DNA of 24,149 bases. Source: CAZPHU01 sp964419255 (GTDB taxonomy: Bacteria; Fibrobacterota; Chitinivibrionia; Chitinivibrionales; CAYFVL01). The position numbers and the translations under genes were made by a program. The stretch covers positions 1 to 24,149 of the forward strand of contig CAYQOU010000062.1 of assembly GCA_964419255.1 (NCBI GenBank), read 5' to 3'. This document shows positions 15,268 through 22,905 of this stretch, one piece after another. The stretch's first letter is position 1, and every line of letters starts with the position of its first letter. The notes under the pieces are model-generated. The model worked only from the letters and a program-made list of their open reading frames with translations, made no database searches and was not told the origin of the DNA.

Positions 15268-16875
15268 TTACGCCTTTATTCCCGCGAATGCCTTTTCCAG
15301 GATTCTTTCCTTTGGAGGTTTAGTGCTCAGGGTAAAAATGACCGTAAACAGAATGGAAACGGGTAGAGCTATGATAATTGGATCGACATTCTGAAGTTGT
15401 GATCCGGCAGCCAGGCTGTCTACGCCAAACAGCGCTTTGCAAATGCCCAGTGGTTTGGATTCTTTTACATGCACAAACACCAGCCAGAAAAGACTTGTCA
15501 GCAGACCGCTCCAGAAGCAGGCAAGAGCGGCGGGGCGGGTAAACCGTTTCAGATAGAGCGCGCCAAAATACATCGGCAGAAAGGTTGCTGCGCATAAACC
15601 AAAGAAAATGGCCGTACCGATAGCGATAATCGCCGAGCCCTGCTCGAAGAAACGCGGCAGAAAGTATGCCAGAAACGCACTGAGAAGGATAGCAACAGCC
15701 ATGGCGATTTTGTTTGTCATCACCGAGTTCTCTGTTTTTATCTTGAATCCCGATTCCAGAAAATCCCGCCCGAAGGAGCTTCCCATGGTGTGAAACTGTG
15801 AGGATAGCGTTGACATGGCGGCAGCCAGAAGCGTGACTATGAATATTGCGGTAAACCAGCCCGGCATTGCCATATTGATATAAAGAGGGAATATATTGTC
15901 GGTTTTATTTTCGACGGCCGCGATTGCGATTTTGCCCATTTCACCATGAAAATAGACATTACTCAGGGCACCGACGATAAATGCTACTCCGGTCATCATG
16001 AAAATAAACACCCCTCCGATCAGTACCGCCCGATTAAGTTCACGGTTGCTTCTCACGGTCATGAACCGAACCGCAAGTTGCGGCTGCGCCAACACTCCGA
16101 TGCCCACTCCCATAACGATGGTTGTCACCAGTTGCCACCAGAACTGTGATCCTGCCTTTGGCATCGATGTCCAGCCCTGATGCCCCAGCGGGCCGAAAAC
16201 TTTGATCGCCTCCCCCTTCAGAGCGGTCAATGCGGTGTGTGCGGGGACGACACCCCCCAGTTTACTGTAGGTGAAAATCAGCAGCAACGCCATGCCGACA
16301 AACATGATAGATCCCTGGAAGGCATCAGTATACATGACCCCCTTGAGTCCACCCATGATCACATACATTGCCACCACCGCGACGAAAAACATCAGTGCGA
16401 CTTCATAGTTTATTCCGAGAGTTTCGCTGAGAAACTGGGTTCCACCGATAAGCACCGCCCCGGCATACAGCGGCATTGCCAGAAAGATAAGCAGCCCCGA
16501 TGCCATCTGAAGGAAAGGTGAATCGAACCGTTTGCCTAAAAATTCCGGAAACGTATGCGCATCCAGATTATGACCCATCTTGCGGGTTCGTTTACCGAAA
16601 ATCGCAAACGCGATGAAGATGCCTGCAAAAATATTGAGAAACGTCAGCCATAAGATACCCATTCCGAATACCGCCGCTGCCCCGCTGAAACCAACGATAG
16701 CCGATGTGCTGATAAAGGTTGCACCGTAGGAGATAGCCATCACCAGCGGATGAGCCTTCCGGCCGGCAACCAGGTAATCGGTTGCATTTCTGGTTCCCCG
16801 GTATCCCATGTATCCCAGAAAAGCGATAATCATCAGATAGATGAGGACAATAGTGGTCAGAAGAAGCATATTCAT
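15268..16875 (-). CDS. Sodium:solute symporter (SSS family)
   Basis: Predicted sodium-coupled uptake permease of 535 residues, inner membrane, with about 13 hydrophobic segments and an N-terminus out. SSS hallmarks are present: DYLVAGRKAHP after the first helix, then GATFISTSAIVGFSGAA in the second (sodium-site region), a GGLKGVMYTDAFQG loop in the middle and LLAAAMSTLSSQ in a later helix. Length and pattern fit SSS transporters near the pantothenate/acetate/proline branch. The substrate cannot be named; a monocarboxylate or similar organic anion is a guess. The start ATG overlaps the stop of the upstream small gene (ATGA), which indicates translational coupling. The sigma-54 activator gene lies just upstream on the same strand and may control it. 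Confidence 0.9.
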   Translation of the reverse strand: MNMLLLTTIVLIYLMIIAFLGYMGYRGTRNATDYLVAGRKAHPLVMAISYGATFISTSAIVGFSGAAAVFGMGILWLTFLNIFAGIFIAFAIFGKRTRKMGHNLDAHTFPEFLGKRFDSPFLQMASGLLIFLAMPLYAGAVLIGGTQFLSETLGINYEVALMFFVAVVAMYVIMGGLKGVMYTDAFQGSIMFVGMALLLIFTYSKLGGVVPAHTALTALKGEAIKVFGPLGHQGWTSMPKAGSQFWWQLVTTIVMGVGIGVLAQPQLAVRFMTVRSNRELNRAVLIGGVFIFMMTGVAFIVGALSNVYFHGEMGKIAIAAVENKTDNIFPLYINMAMPGWFTAIFIVTLLAAAMSTLSSQFHTMGSSFGRDFLESGFKIKTENSVMTNKIAMAVAILLSAFLAYFLPRFFEQGSAIIAIGTAIFFGLCAATFLPMYFGALYLKRFTRPAALACFWSGLLTSLFWLVFVHVKESKPLGICKALFGVDSLAAGSQLQNVDPIIIALPVSILFTVIFTLSTKPPKERILEKAFAGIKA

Positions 16876-17063
16876 TGCGCACCTCCAGCTTCCACCACCT
16901 CCGGCTCATGCTTTTCCCACTCGATTTCTTCGGCAATCTCCTCAGCTTCCGTTTCGGCCGGCTTGTTCCAGTTGATGATGCCATACACGATACACAACAG
17001 TGCCGCCAGAACCGTACACACATAAGCCAGTAATACACCTGTCCCCTCTATACCCAAAAACAT
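16872..17063 (-). CDS. Small one-helix symporter accessory protein
   Basis: A 63-residue protein with a single hydrophobic segment (about 8-31) followed by a strongly acidic, Glu-rich tail (about 35-58). Its stop overlaps the symporter start by four bases. Small membrane proteins encoded directly before SSS symporters are a known arrangement (for example YhdT before PanF), so an accessory subunit role is likely. ATG at 17063 is chosen because GGAGGG sits four to five bases upstream; the in-frame ATG at 17078 would include that site in the coding region. The acidic tail is longer than the membrane part and may contact the transporter on the cytoplasmic side. Confidence 0.75.
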   Translation of the reverse strand: MFLGIEGTGVLLAYVCTVLAALLCIVYGIINWNKPAETEAEEIAEEIEWEKHEPEVVEAGGAQ

Positions 17064-17122
17064 ATTCCCTCCAAGCATAAGGATGTTCGCACAGACCTCT
17101 TTTCAGGCCCACTCGAATGTTT

Positions 17123-17152
17123 AATATGATTCGCGTCACTTTTACGAATCAA
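17123..17152 (-). promoter_or_regulatory. Candidate promoter with operator-like inverted repeat for the symporter operon
   Basis: On the minus strand, TTGATT (17152-17147) and CATATT (17128-17123) are 18 bases apart and resemble a weak sigma-70 promoter about 60 bases upstream of the accessory gene start. Between and overlapping these boxes is an inverted repeat, TGATTCG (17127-17133) and CGAATCA (17145-17151), centred about 18 bases apart. That geometry is typical of a dimeric regulator site. No sigma-54 type GG-N10-GC promoter was found here, despite the adjacent sigma-54 activator gene. Confidence 0.3.
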
Positions 17153-17303
17153 TAAAGTTATGCATTGGAGGTAAATTTGTTGTCACATTACTTCCGTAAA
17201 CGGCCGTCACCCAAAAAAGGAAGCATGACCTTTTTCCTCGAAATCATGGCTCAAAATCGGTTAGACCAGGAAGAGTATGTCTTGCGTCCTCTCTCGCTTA
17301 TCT

Positions 17304-19103
17304 CTAACTGGCGACAGAATCACCGATCGATGAATTTCCGTTTATGAAATTATACAGCGTCGCACGTCCGACGCCCAGCATACGGGCGGCTTTGGCTTTG
17401 TTTCCGCCGGCTTTTTTCAATGCGAACTCCACCGACTCACCGGTCAGCTTGGGCTTGCGGCCGACTTTGCCCGGCTCCTGAATGGAGGGAGTCATTCCGC
17501 GCAGAGGAGTTGCCGATTGCAGTATTTCGGGGGGAAGGTGTTCAGGAAGAATAACTTTTTCGTGACACTTGACCATCGTAAATTGAATAGCGTTCTGGAG
17601 CTGTCGGACATTTCCCGGCCAGTCGTATGATGACAGTATCGAGACGGTTTGAGTATCCAGCGCCATCTCGCCCCGTCCCAGTTTCTTGACTGTGTTGCTT
17701 AAGATGTGGCTTGCCAGCATGGGAATATCGTTTCTGCGCTCCCGAAGCGGAGGCATCTCGACCGGAATAACCGCCAGGCGGTAGTATAGATCATCCCGAA
17801 AGGTTCCCTCATTTACCATGGCACGCAGGTTCTTGTTGGTGGCGCTAATTATACGAACATCAACCGTACGACTCGTCTCGCTTCCAACCGGCACGAAGGT
17901 GCCTTCCTGCAATACCCTGAGGAGCTTAACCTGAATGCTAAGCGGCAGCTCGGCGACTTCGTCCAGAAACAGTGTACCGCCATCGGCGATCTCGAAGCGG
18001 CCTTTTTTGTCGCGTATCGCTCCGGTAAAGGCGCCCTTGACGTGGCCGAACAGTTCACTTTCCAGAGTCCCTTCCGGAAGAGCACCGCAGTTGATCGGGA
18101 CAAACAGGTTGTTTCTTCGTGTGCTTTCACGGTGTATGGCGCGGGCAACCAGCTCCTTACCCGTGCCACTCTCGCCGGTGACGACAACCGGAAAATCACT
18201 TTCGCCAAGATCCTTTATCAGGTCATAAATCTGCTGCATCTTGTGATCCTGGCCAATCATTCCGGAAAACTGCCAGGTCTGCTCAGCCTCTCGCTCAAGC
18301 CTGCGCAAATCGGTCTGATCGTGTAAAGAGGCCACAACCCCCACCGGCCTGTCATCTCCATCGGTGAGTGATACCAGCGAAATGTCGATATCCTTACGGC
18401 TGCCGTCGCGTGTCTGAAAGGCCGTCTGATACTTCTTACACAGTTTTTTTCCCGTATCACTCCCGTCACAGTAGTTGCATTGCTCTCCACAGATACTTGG
18501 CACAAAAACCGAATGACAATCCCTGCCGATAATCTCCTTTTGTGTAAAGCCGGTTATTTGTTCGGCACGCGGAGAAAAATACATAATCCGTCGCTTCAGA
18601 TCGTGGGCGATTACACCGACCGGCAAACTTTCCATGATCATATCATGATTCTTTTTCTGCCGGGCAAGTGCATTAAAAAATCCATCCCGAAAAAATGACT
18701 TCACCAGCGACCTGATCCTCTGAGCAGTCTTGCGATAAGCCTCGGTCGGCTCATCAGTCAGACCTCTTCCCGGCCGGGAAACATGCCAGTACAGAACGGC
18801 CGGCGAGCCGGGCAGAAGCGGGTGATGCTCATGTTGATCATCGCAGATAACCACAACGATATCATAGACCCGATCACTGACCTCCTCTACAGCCACAGGA
18901 ACGGCTTGGGAAATATCTATATCAAACTGAGACATCGTGTTGACCGCGGCGACATCGCGATGACCGGCAACTAAACCCGCGCTGACTATCTGAACATCAT
19001 CGGGAGCATGGAACTCTGCAAACCCCTGGGCCATAAGTGAGCGGCAGGAATTCTGCCCTCCCAGAAAAAGCACCGTCGTTTTTCGATTGATCTGACTACT
19101 CAA
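17304..19103 (-). CDS. Sigma-54 activator with degenerate ArsC/LMW-phosphatase sensor and PAS domain
   Basis: Predicted enhancer-binding protein of 599 residues. Residues 8-138 resemble arsenate reductase/low-molecular-weight tyrosine phosphatases (NSCRSLMAQGF, SAG, CDDQHEHHPLLPG, YWHV-P). The nucleophile position is Gly15, the second resolving Cys position is His94, and the acid Asp of the DP motif is Arg110; Asn18, Cys20 and Arg21 of the phosphate loop remain. A PAS domain (about 155-268) carries five cysteines (196, 205, 209, 212, 222). The AAA+ domain (about 278-515) has Walker A GESGTGKE (310-317), the sigma-54 contact loop GAFTGA (357-362) and Walker B GGTLFLDE (375-382). A Fis-type helix-turn-helix ends the protein (about 556-590). 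TTG at 19103 is used: GAGG lies four bases upstream and the ArsC fold begins right after. It is likely to control nearby sigma-54 genes; the symporter operon downstream is the first candidate. Confidence 0.92.
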   Translation of the reverse strand: MSSQINRKTTVLFLGGQNSCRSLMAQGFAEFHAPDDVQIVSAGLVAGHRDVAAVNTMSQFDIDISQAVPVAVEEVSDRVYDIVVVICDDQHEHHPLLPGSPAVLYWHVSRPGRGLTDEPTEAYRKTAQRIRSLVKSFFRDGFFNALARQKKNHDMIMESLPVGVIAHDLKRRIMYFSPRAEQITGFTQKEIIGRDCHSVFVPSICGEQCNYCDGSDTGKKLCKKYQTAFQTRDGSRKDIDISLVSLTDGDDRPVGVVASLHDQTDLRRLEREAEQTWQFSGMIGQDHKMQQIYDLIKDLGESDFPVVVTGESGTGKELVARAIHRESTRRNNLFVPINCGALPEGTLESELFGHVKGAFTGAIRDKKGRFEIADGGTLFLDEVAELPLSIQVKLLRVLQEGTFVPVGSETSRTVDVRIISATNKNLRAMVNEGTFRDDLYYRLAVIPVEMPPLRERRNDIPMLASHILSNTVKKLGRGEMALDTQTVSILSSYDWPGNVRQLQNAIQFTMVKCHEKVILPEHLPPEILQSATPLRGMTPSIQEPGKVGRKPKLTGESVEFALKKAGGNKAKAARMLGVGRATLYNFINGNSSIGDSVAS

Positions 19104-19141
19104 AACGCCTCACATCACATAAACTGGTGGTCCGAATGTAT

Positions 19142-19310
19142 TTACCTGCTGAGCGGTTCTCTCGCGGCGATTGGATTAATCCCCTGACGCACAGGGGCGG
19201 CTGCAAACATGTATAATCCTGAGGGATATTCCCTGCGATTGCATGCGTGCCCCCTCCTTGCCTCCGGAGATTGGGCGGCTCATCAGCCTGGAACAGCTCG
19301 ATTCAGGTTT
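19142..19310. repeat. Long form of dispersed palindromic repeat with internal hairpins
   Basis: The ends ACCTGCTGAGCGG (19144-19156) and GCTCGATTCAGGT (19296-19308) are imperfect inverted copies. Right after the left end, TTCTCTCGCGGCGATT repeats the core of the compact copies. Internal hairpins are CCCCTG-ACGCA-CAGGGG (19181-19197) and AGGGA-TAT-TCCCT (19222-19234). The right end abuts the stop codon of the PTS enzyme I gene, and the left end lies 38 bases from the start of the sigma-54 activator gene. The element therefore fills the whole spacer; it may serve as a terminator or be a MITE-like insertion. Confidence 0.5.
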
Positions 19311-20985
19311 ATTTTTTCTGAGATGGTGTGTGTGCTTTGTCCATGCTTTCCGACAGCTCCGTACGTACGCGTGGTATCAGCCGGGGACTTACACTTAGAG
19401 AGGAAATACCGGTCCGGACCAGACGGACCGGCAGTCCGGATCGTCCGGCCATCTCTCCGCAGATCGAAAGCGGTTTACCAGCCGACTGAGCAGCAGCACT
19501 CAGATTCCGGAGAATATCCCACAAAACCGGATGATCAGGATCATAATCCTGGCTGACCAGTTCGTTATTTCTGTCTACCGCAAACAGGTATTGGATTAAA
19601 TCGTTTGATCCGACACTGGCAAAATCAACGATACTGAAAATACTCTTTGCCTGCAAACAGGCGCTCGGAACTTCAAACATAATCCCTATTCGAATGTTGT
19701 CGAGCCTGGCTTCCTTTACCGAATGAATAACCTCCATAATGCCGAAATGAAGATTCTGCAGCTGACGCATGTCGATAATCATCGGCATCAGTATGTTAAC
19801 CTCCCCCAGCGCACTAAGCCGGGCAAGTGCACGGACCTGAGTCGTGAATATCTCGGGTGAGCCCAGCAGAAAACGTGCTCCCCGCCAGCCCAGATACGGG
19901 TTGGACTCCTCCTGCATCTTTAAAAACGGTAACGGCTTATCTCCCCCGACATCCAGCAGCCGAAATGTCACCGGTTTACCGGCCATCATCTGCATCACCT
20001 GAGCATAATAGTCGTACTGCTCCTGCTCGGAAAGGAGCCGATTGGCAAACATAAACAGTATTTCGGTACGAAAAAGCCCGATACCGTCGGCGTGAAGCGA
20101 GGCTGCGCTCCTAACATCATCAAGAAGACTGGCGTTTGCCATTACCCGTGTTCCTGCGGGACTTTCGAGAACACAGACACGCTGAGCCTGCACCGGATCG
20201 ACCGGCAACATCTCCTTCACCAGATCTTCCTGCGGCTCTACATACACACTGCCGCTGTCGCCATCCACAAGCAAATAGCTGCCGCAATTGACATGCGACA
20301 TTATATCGTGCACACCGCTTACCGACGGCACACCCATCGAGCGGGCCAGTATTGCCGCATGGGAGGACATGCCGCCGTGCTCGGTAACGATTCCCATGAC
20401 ATGTTCCAGATCCATATGGACCATCATGTCGGCGCTCAGCTCACGAGCGACAATAATCCGATCCTTTCCCCGCGAACACTTCTCCTGTCCCTGACAGACA
20501 AAGCCCGGTTTTGTGTTATGAAGATTACTCAGCAGACGGCGGCGGATATCGGCGATGTCGGAGGAACGCTCCCGCAGGTATTCCATATCCAGGTTGGCGA
20601 ATTTTTTCTCGTATACTCCAAACACCTCGGAAATAACCGCTTCAATATTGAGGCGACGATTTTTTACCCCATCCCTGATGGCATCCAGAATAGCAGGATC
20701 ATTCATGATATGCTTCTGGGCAGCAAAAATCTCCGCCTCGGTTTTTCCGATGCTCTCCTCTACCCGCTCGGTGATCTTGTCAAGCTCCAAAGAGCATTCC
20801 TCAAGGGCCTGATCAAACCTCCGAAGCTCCTCTGCGACCTCCTCCTCCGACTCAAGCAGATGGGTAGCCACGGCACGATGAGTCTGATTTGAATACAGAC
20901 ACGCCTGTGCGGCAACCTTGCCCGAATTCACCGGAAGCCCCGAAAAGACCATCTCTGCCCTGTCACTCTTTAAAACCCTGCTCAC
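19309..20985 (-). CDS. ptsI: Phosphoenolpyruvate-protein phosphotransferase (PTS enzyme I)
   Basis: Enzyme I moves phosphate from PEP to HPr; 558 residues, cytoplasmic, close to the usual 570. The N-terminal HPr-binding region (to about 150) is helical. The swivelling phosphohistidine domain has EHGGMSSHAAILARS with active-site His209. The C-terminal PEP-binding barrel shows GIGLFRTEILFM (Arg306), the GSNDLIQY loop (459-466), DRNNE, and CGEMAG with Cys509, as in canonical enzyme I. There is no GAF domain, so it is not the nitrogen-PTS (PtsP) form by architecture. The GTG start lies one base after the stop of the upstream gene, with AAGGG seven bases before it, implying co-translation. No HPr, EII or HPr kinase gene is in the window, so whether it serves sugar uptake or regulation is open. 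Confidence 0.92.
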   Translation of the reverse strand: MSRVLKSDRAEMVFSGLPVNSGKVAAQACLYSNQTHRAVATHLLESEEEVAEELRRFDQALEECSLELDKITERVEESIGKTEAEIFAAQKHIMNDPAILDAIRDGVKNRRLNIEAVISEVFGVYEKKFANLDMEYLRERSSDIADIRRRLLSNLHNTKPGFVCQGQEKCSRGKDRIIVARELSADMMVHMDLEHVMGIVTEHGGMSSHAAILARSMGVPSVSGVHDIMSHVNCGSYLLVDGDSGSVYVEPQEDLVKEMLPVDPVQAQRVCVLESPAGTRVMANASLLDDVRSAASLHADGIGLFRTEILFMFANRLLSEQEQYDYYAQVMQMMAGKPVTFRLLDVGGDKPLPFLKMQEESNPYLGWRGARFLLGSPEIFTTQVRALARLSALGEVNILMPMIIDMRQLQNLHFGIMEVIHSVKEARLDNIRIGIMFEVPSACLQAKSIFSIVDFASVGSNDLIQYLFAVDRNNELVSQDYDPDHPVLWDILRNLSAAAQSAGKPLSICGEMAGRSGLPVRLVRTGISSLSVSPRLIPRVRTELSESMDKAHTPSQKK

Positions 20986-20986
20986 G

Positions 20987-21772
20987 TCATAACCCTTCTC
21001 TAAACTTCATCATTCCATATCGGCATAAAGAAAAATCGTATTTTACCGGATCTTCAGGCGAAACTTTTTTCAAACGGCCGGTAATCTGCTCCGCCATCCG
21101 CCAGTCCGCACTTTTTCGATCGGTCAGTTTAAGCAGCCGCGCCACCCGCGCCACATGTGCATCCACCGGTATAATCAATGTACTCGACGGTATATCTTTC
21201 CATACCCCGCAATCGATTCCATCATCAGCTCGTATCATCCATCGAAAATACATGTTCAGCCGCTTGCAGGCACTGCCCTGAACGGGTGACGGCAGAAGAT
21301 AGTCAAAGTATTTTCCCGATGGCGACTTTGCCTTTTGGGCCAGCATCTTCAACTCGCCGACAAACTCATGTGCGGCTCCGAAGATGGAAACATCGGATGA
21401 GGAGAAGTTTTTCAGAAAAAGTTTTTCCAGCGATCCGTAGGTATCTAACGCATATGCCGCCGCCTGCAGAAGAAGCGCGATGTCGTCTCCGGTGTTGAAT
21501 CGATGACGTATATCCCGGAATATTCGCCGCTTTTCTGTAAAGGTGGTACCGTGGAGAAAAGAAAACAGATCGTTGCCGGCACGGCATAGAATAAGATCGA
21601 TCGTACGGATGATATTTTCAACCCTTCCATAGGCCAGTGAAGATGCCACCAGCCCTACGATTTCACGCTGCCGCGGCTCCTCGAAACGCCTGACACACAG
21701 CAGCGGATCCATCTTCAGCCACGCAGGGTTGTGATACTTTTTGTATATGGTTTGGAGTCGGTTTTTTAACAA
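20987..21772 (-). CDS. TIGR02757 (DUF2400) family protein
   Basis: Conserved protein of unknown function, about 261 residues from the chosen start. It shows the family's landmarks in order: an N-terminal YKKYHNP with DPLL; REIVGLVASSLAYGRV; FRHRFNTGDDIA; YGSLEKLF; LLPSPVQGSACKRLNMYFRWM; VWKDIPSSTLIIPVDAHVARVARLLKL; RKSADW; and PEDPVKYDFSLCRYGM. The helical pattern and the D-x-H-x-x-R segment recall HhH-GPD base-excision glycosylases, but activity is unproven. The start is uncertain. TTG at 21772 gives a protein matching the family's N-terminus; no ATG or GTG lies between it and the TTG at 21892, and the longer frame would run over the nqrB start. The stop lies one base before ptsI, an unusual functional pairing. 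Confidence 0.85.
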   Translation of the reverse strand: MLKNRLQTIYKKYHNPAWLKMDPLLCVRRFEEPRQREIVGLVASSLAYGRVENIIRTIDLILCRAGNDLFSFLHGTTFTEKRRIFRDIRHRFNTGDDIALLLQAAAYALDTYGSLEKLFLKNFSSSDVSIFGAAHEFVGELKMLAQKAKSPSGKYFDYLLPSPVQGSACKRLNMYFRWMIRADDGIDCGVWKDIPSSTLIIPVDAHVARVARLLKLTDRKSADWRMAEQITGRLKKVSPEDPVKYDFSLCRYGMMKFREGL

Positions 21773-21865
21773 AAGTTGTTCCAGAAAAAAAAAGGTGTTA
21801 TTTTGGTTTATTGAATCTTCGAGTCGGCTCCTGTACTTTTTTCTCCATTTACAGACTATAAAAAT

Positions 21866-22903
21866 ATGAAAAAATTGTCTTTTCTCAAGCAAAAGAACAT
21901 GGTCCGCGTGCTCTATGCACTGGCGCCGGTGTTTATAGCCTCCATATACTATTTCGGTTGGCGTTCGGCGGTTATTCTTGCCGTTTCAGTCGCCTTCGCC
22001 CTGGCGACCGAGTGGATCATGGCCCAGCGCAAAAACGGAAAGGTAAGCTACGCCTGTTTCGTTACCGCCAGTCTGTATGCGCTTTCACTGCCACCCACCA
22101 CCCCATTCTGGATCGTGGCTTCGGGAGTGATCATCGCCATACTGTTCGGAAAAGAAGCATTCGGCGGCTTCGGGAAAAATATCTTCAATCCCGCCATAGT
22201 CGGAAGAGCCTTCGTGTACGTGGCATTTCCCATCGAGCTGACCGCCCGGTTTGTCCCCGTGTTCAGAGGATTCCCCGGCGGCTTTGCCCGGTGGAGTTTC
22301 GAATCGATGACCATTCCCCCCCAACAGCTTGCAGAGCCGGGACTGTCGGTTGCCGATGCGGTATCGGCTGCCACCCCGATGTGGGCTAACCGCGACTTCG
22401 AATTTACCGCCGATGTCTGGAGCCTGTTTGTCGGAAACATTGGCACAACTTTTGAGTATGCTGGACAGACCATGGCGCTTTGCGCCGGATCGCTCGGTGA
22501 GGTGTCCGCTATCCTGATTATTCTTGCCGGACTCTATCTGATTTGGACCAAAACGGCTCAATGGCGTCTGACTGTGGCTACACTCGCGGGGGCACTGGTC
22601 GCTTCAATTGTGTTTCGCTACCTGTTTGGTATTCAGAGAGTTCCCACGCCGCTTTTCAGCCTGTTTTCGGGAGCGCTTATGTATGCGGCGGTATTTATGG
22701 TAACCGATCCGGTCAGTGCTCCGAAGGTAAAGCTTTCGCACTGGATCTATGGTGCATTTATCGGCATCATGATCGTGTTCTTTCGATATAACAGTATATT
22801 TGCCGGTGGAGTAGGCTTCTCCATTCTCTTAGGAAACATGCTGGCACCATCGCTGGATCTATGGATTAAACGATATCAGAAACGCAAACAGAAGGCTGCG
22901 TAA
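21866..22903 (+). CDS. nqrB: Na+-translocating NADH:quinone oxidoreductase subunit B (NqrB/RnfD family)
   Basis: Membrane subunit of the sodium-pumping Nqr complex, 345 residues, about ten hydrophobic segments. Nqr-type landmarks are ALSLPPTTPFW (72-82), GKEAFGGFGKNIFNPA (95-110), GRAFVYVAFP (113-122) and MVTDPVSAP (278-285). The flavinylation motif D-x-x-S-A-A-T covers residues 164-170, so FMN should be carried on Thr170. The protein is shorter than proteobacterial NqrB (about 410 residues), mainly at the N-terminus, so RnfD remains a formal alternative. The Nqr reading is favoured because the downstream subunit at 23594 is clearly NqrD-like. No Shine-Dalgarno is seen before the ATG; a TATAAA lies 4-9 bases upstream. 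The next gene starts two bases after its stop. nqrA is not upstream; a divergent unrelated gene is there instead. Confidence 0.87.
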   Translation: MKKLSFLKQKNMVRVLYALAPVFIASIYYFGWRSAVILAVSVAFALATEWIMAQRKNGKVSYACFVTASLYALSLPPTTPFWIVASGVIIAILFGKEAFGGFGKNIFNPAIVGRAFVYVAFPIELTARFVPVFRGFPGGFARWSFESMTIPPQQLAEPGLSVADAVSAATPMWANRDFEFTADVWSLFVGNIGTTFEYAGQTMALCAGSLGEVSAILIILAGLYLIWTKTAQWRLTVATLAGALVASIVFRYLFGIQRVPTPLFSLFSGALMYAAVFMVTDPVSAPKVKLSHWIYGAFIGIMIVFFRYNSIFAGGVGFSILLGNMLAPSLDLWIKRYQKRKQKAA

Positions 22904-22905
22904 GG

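Noticed and set aside
17165..17347. Small plus-strand ORF with GGAGG before two TTG codons
   Set aside because: It overlaps the 3' end of the sigma-54 activator gene on the other strand, has no recognisable fold, and GGAGG alone is weak evidence. It could be a real 55-residue peptide but is not supported enough to list.
7203..19310. The repeated palindromes as a CRISPR array
   Set aside because: Copies are kilobases apart, vary in length, are self-complementary and have no regular spacers or cas genes.
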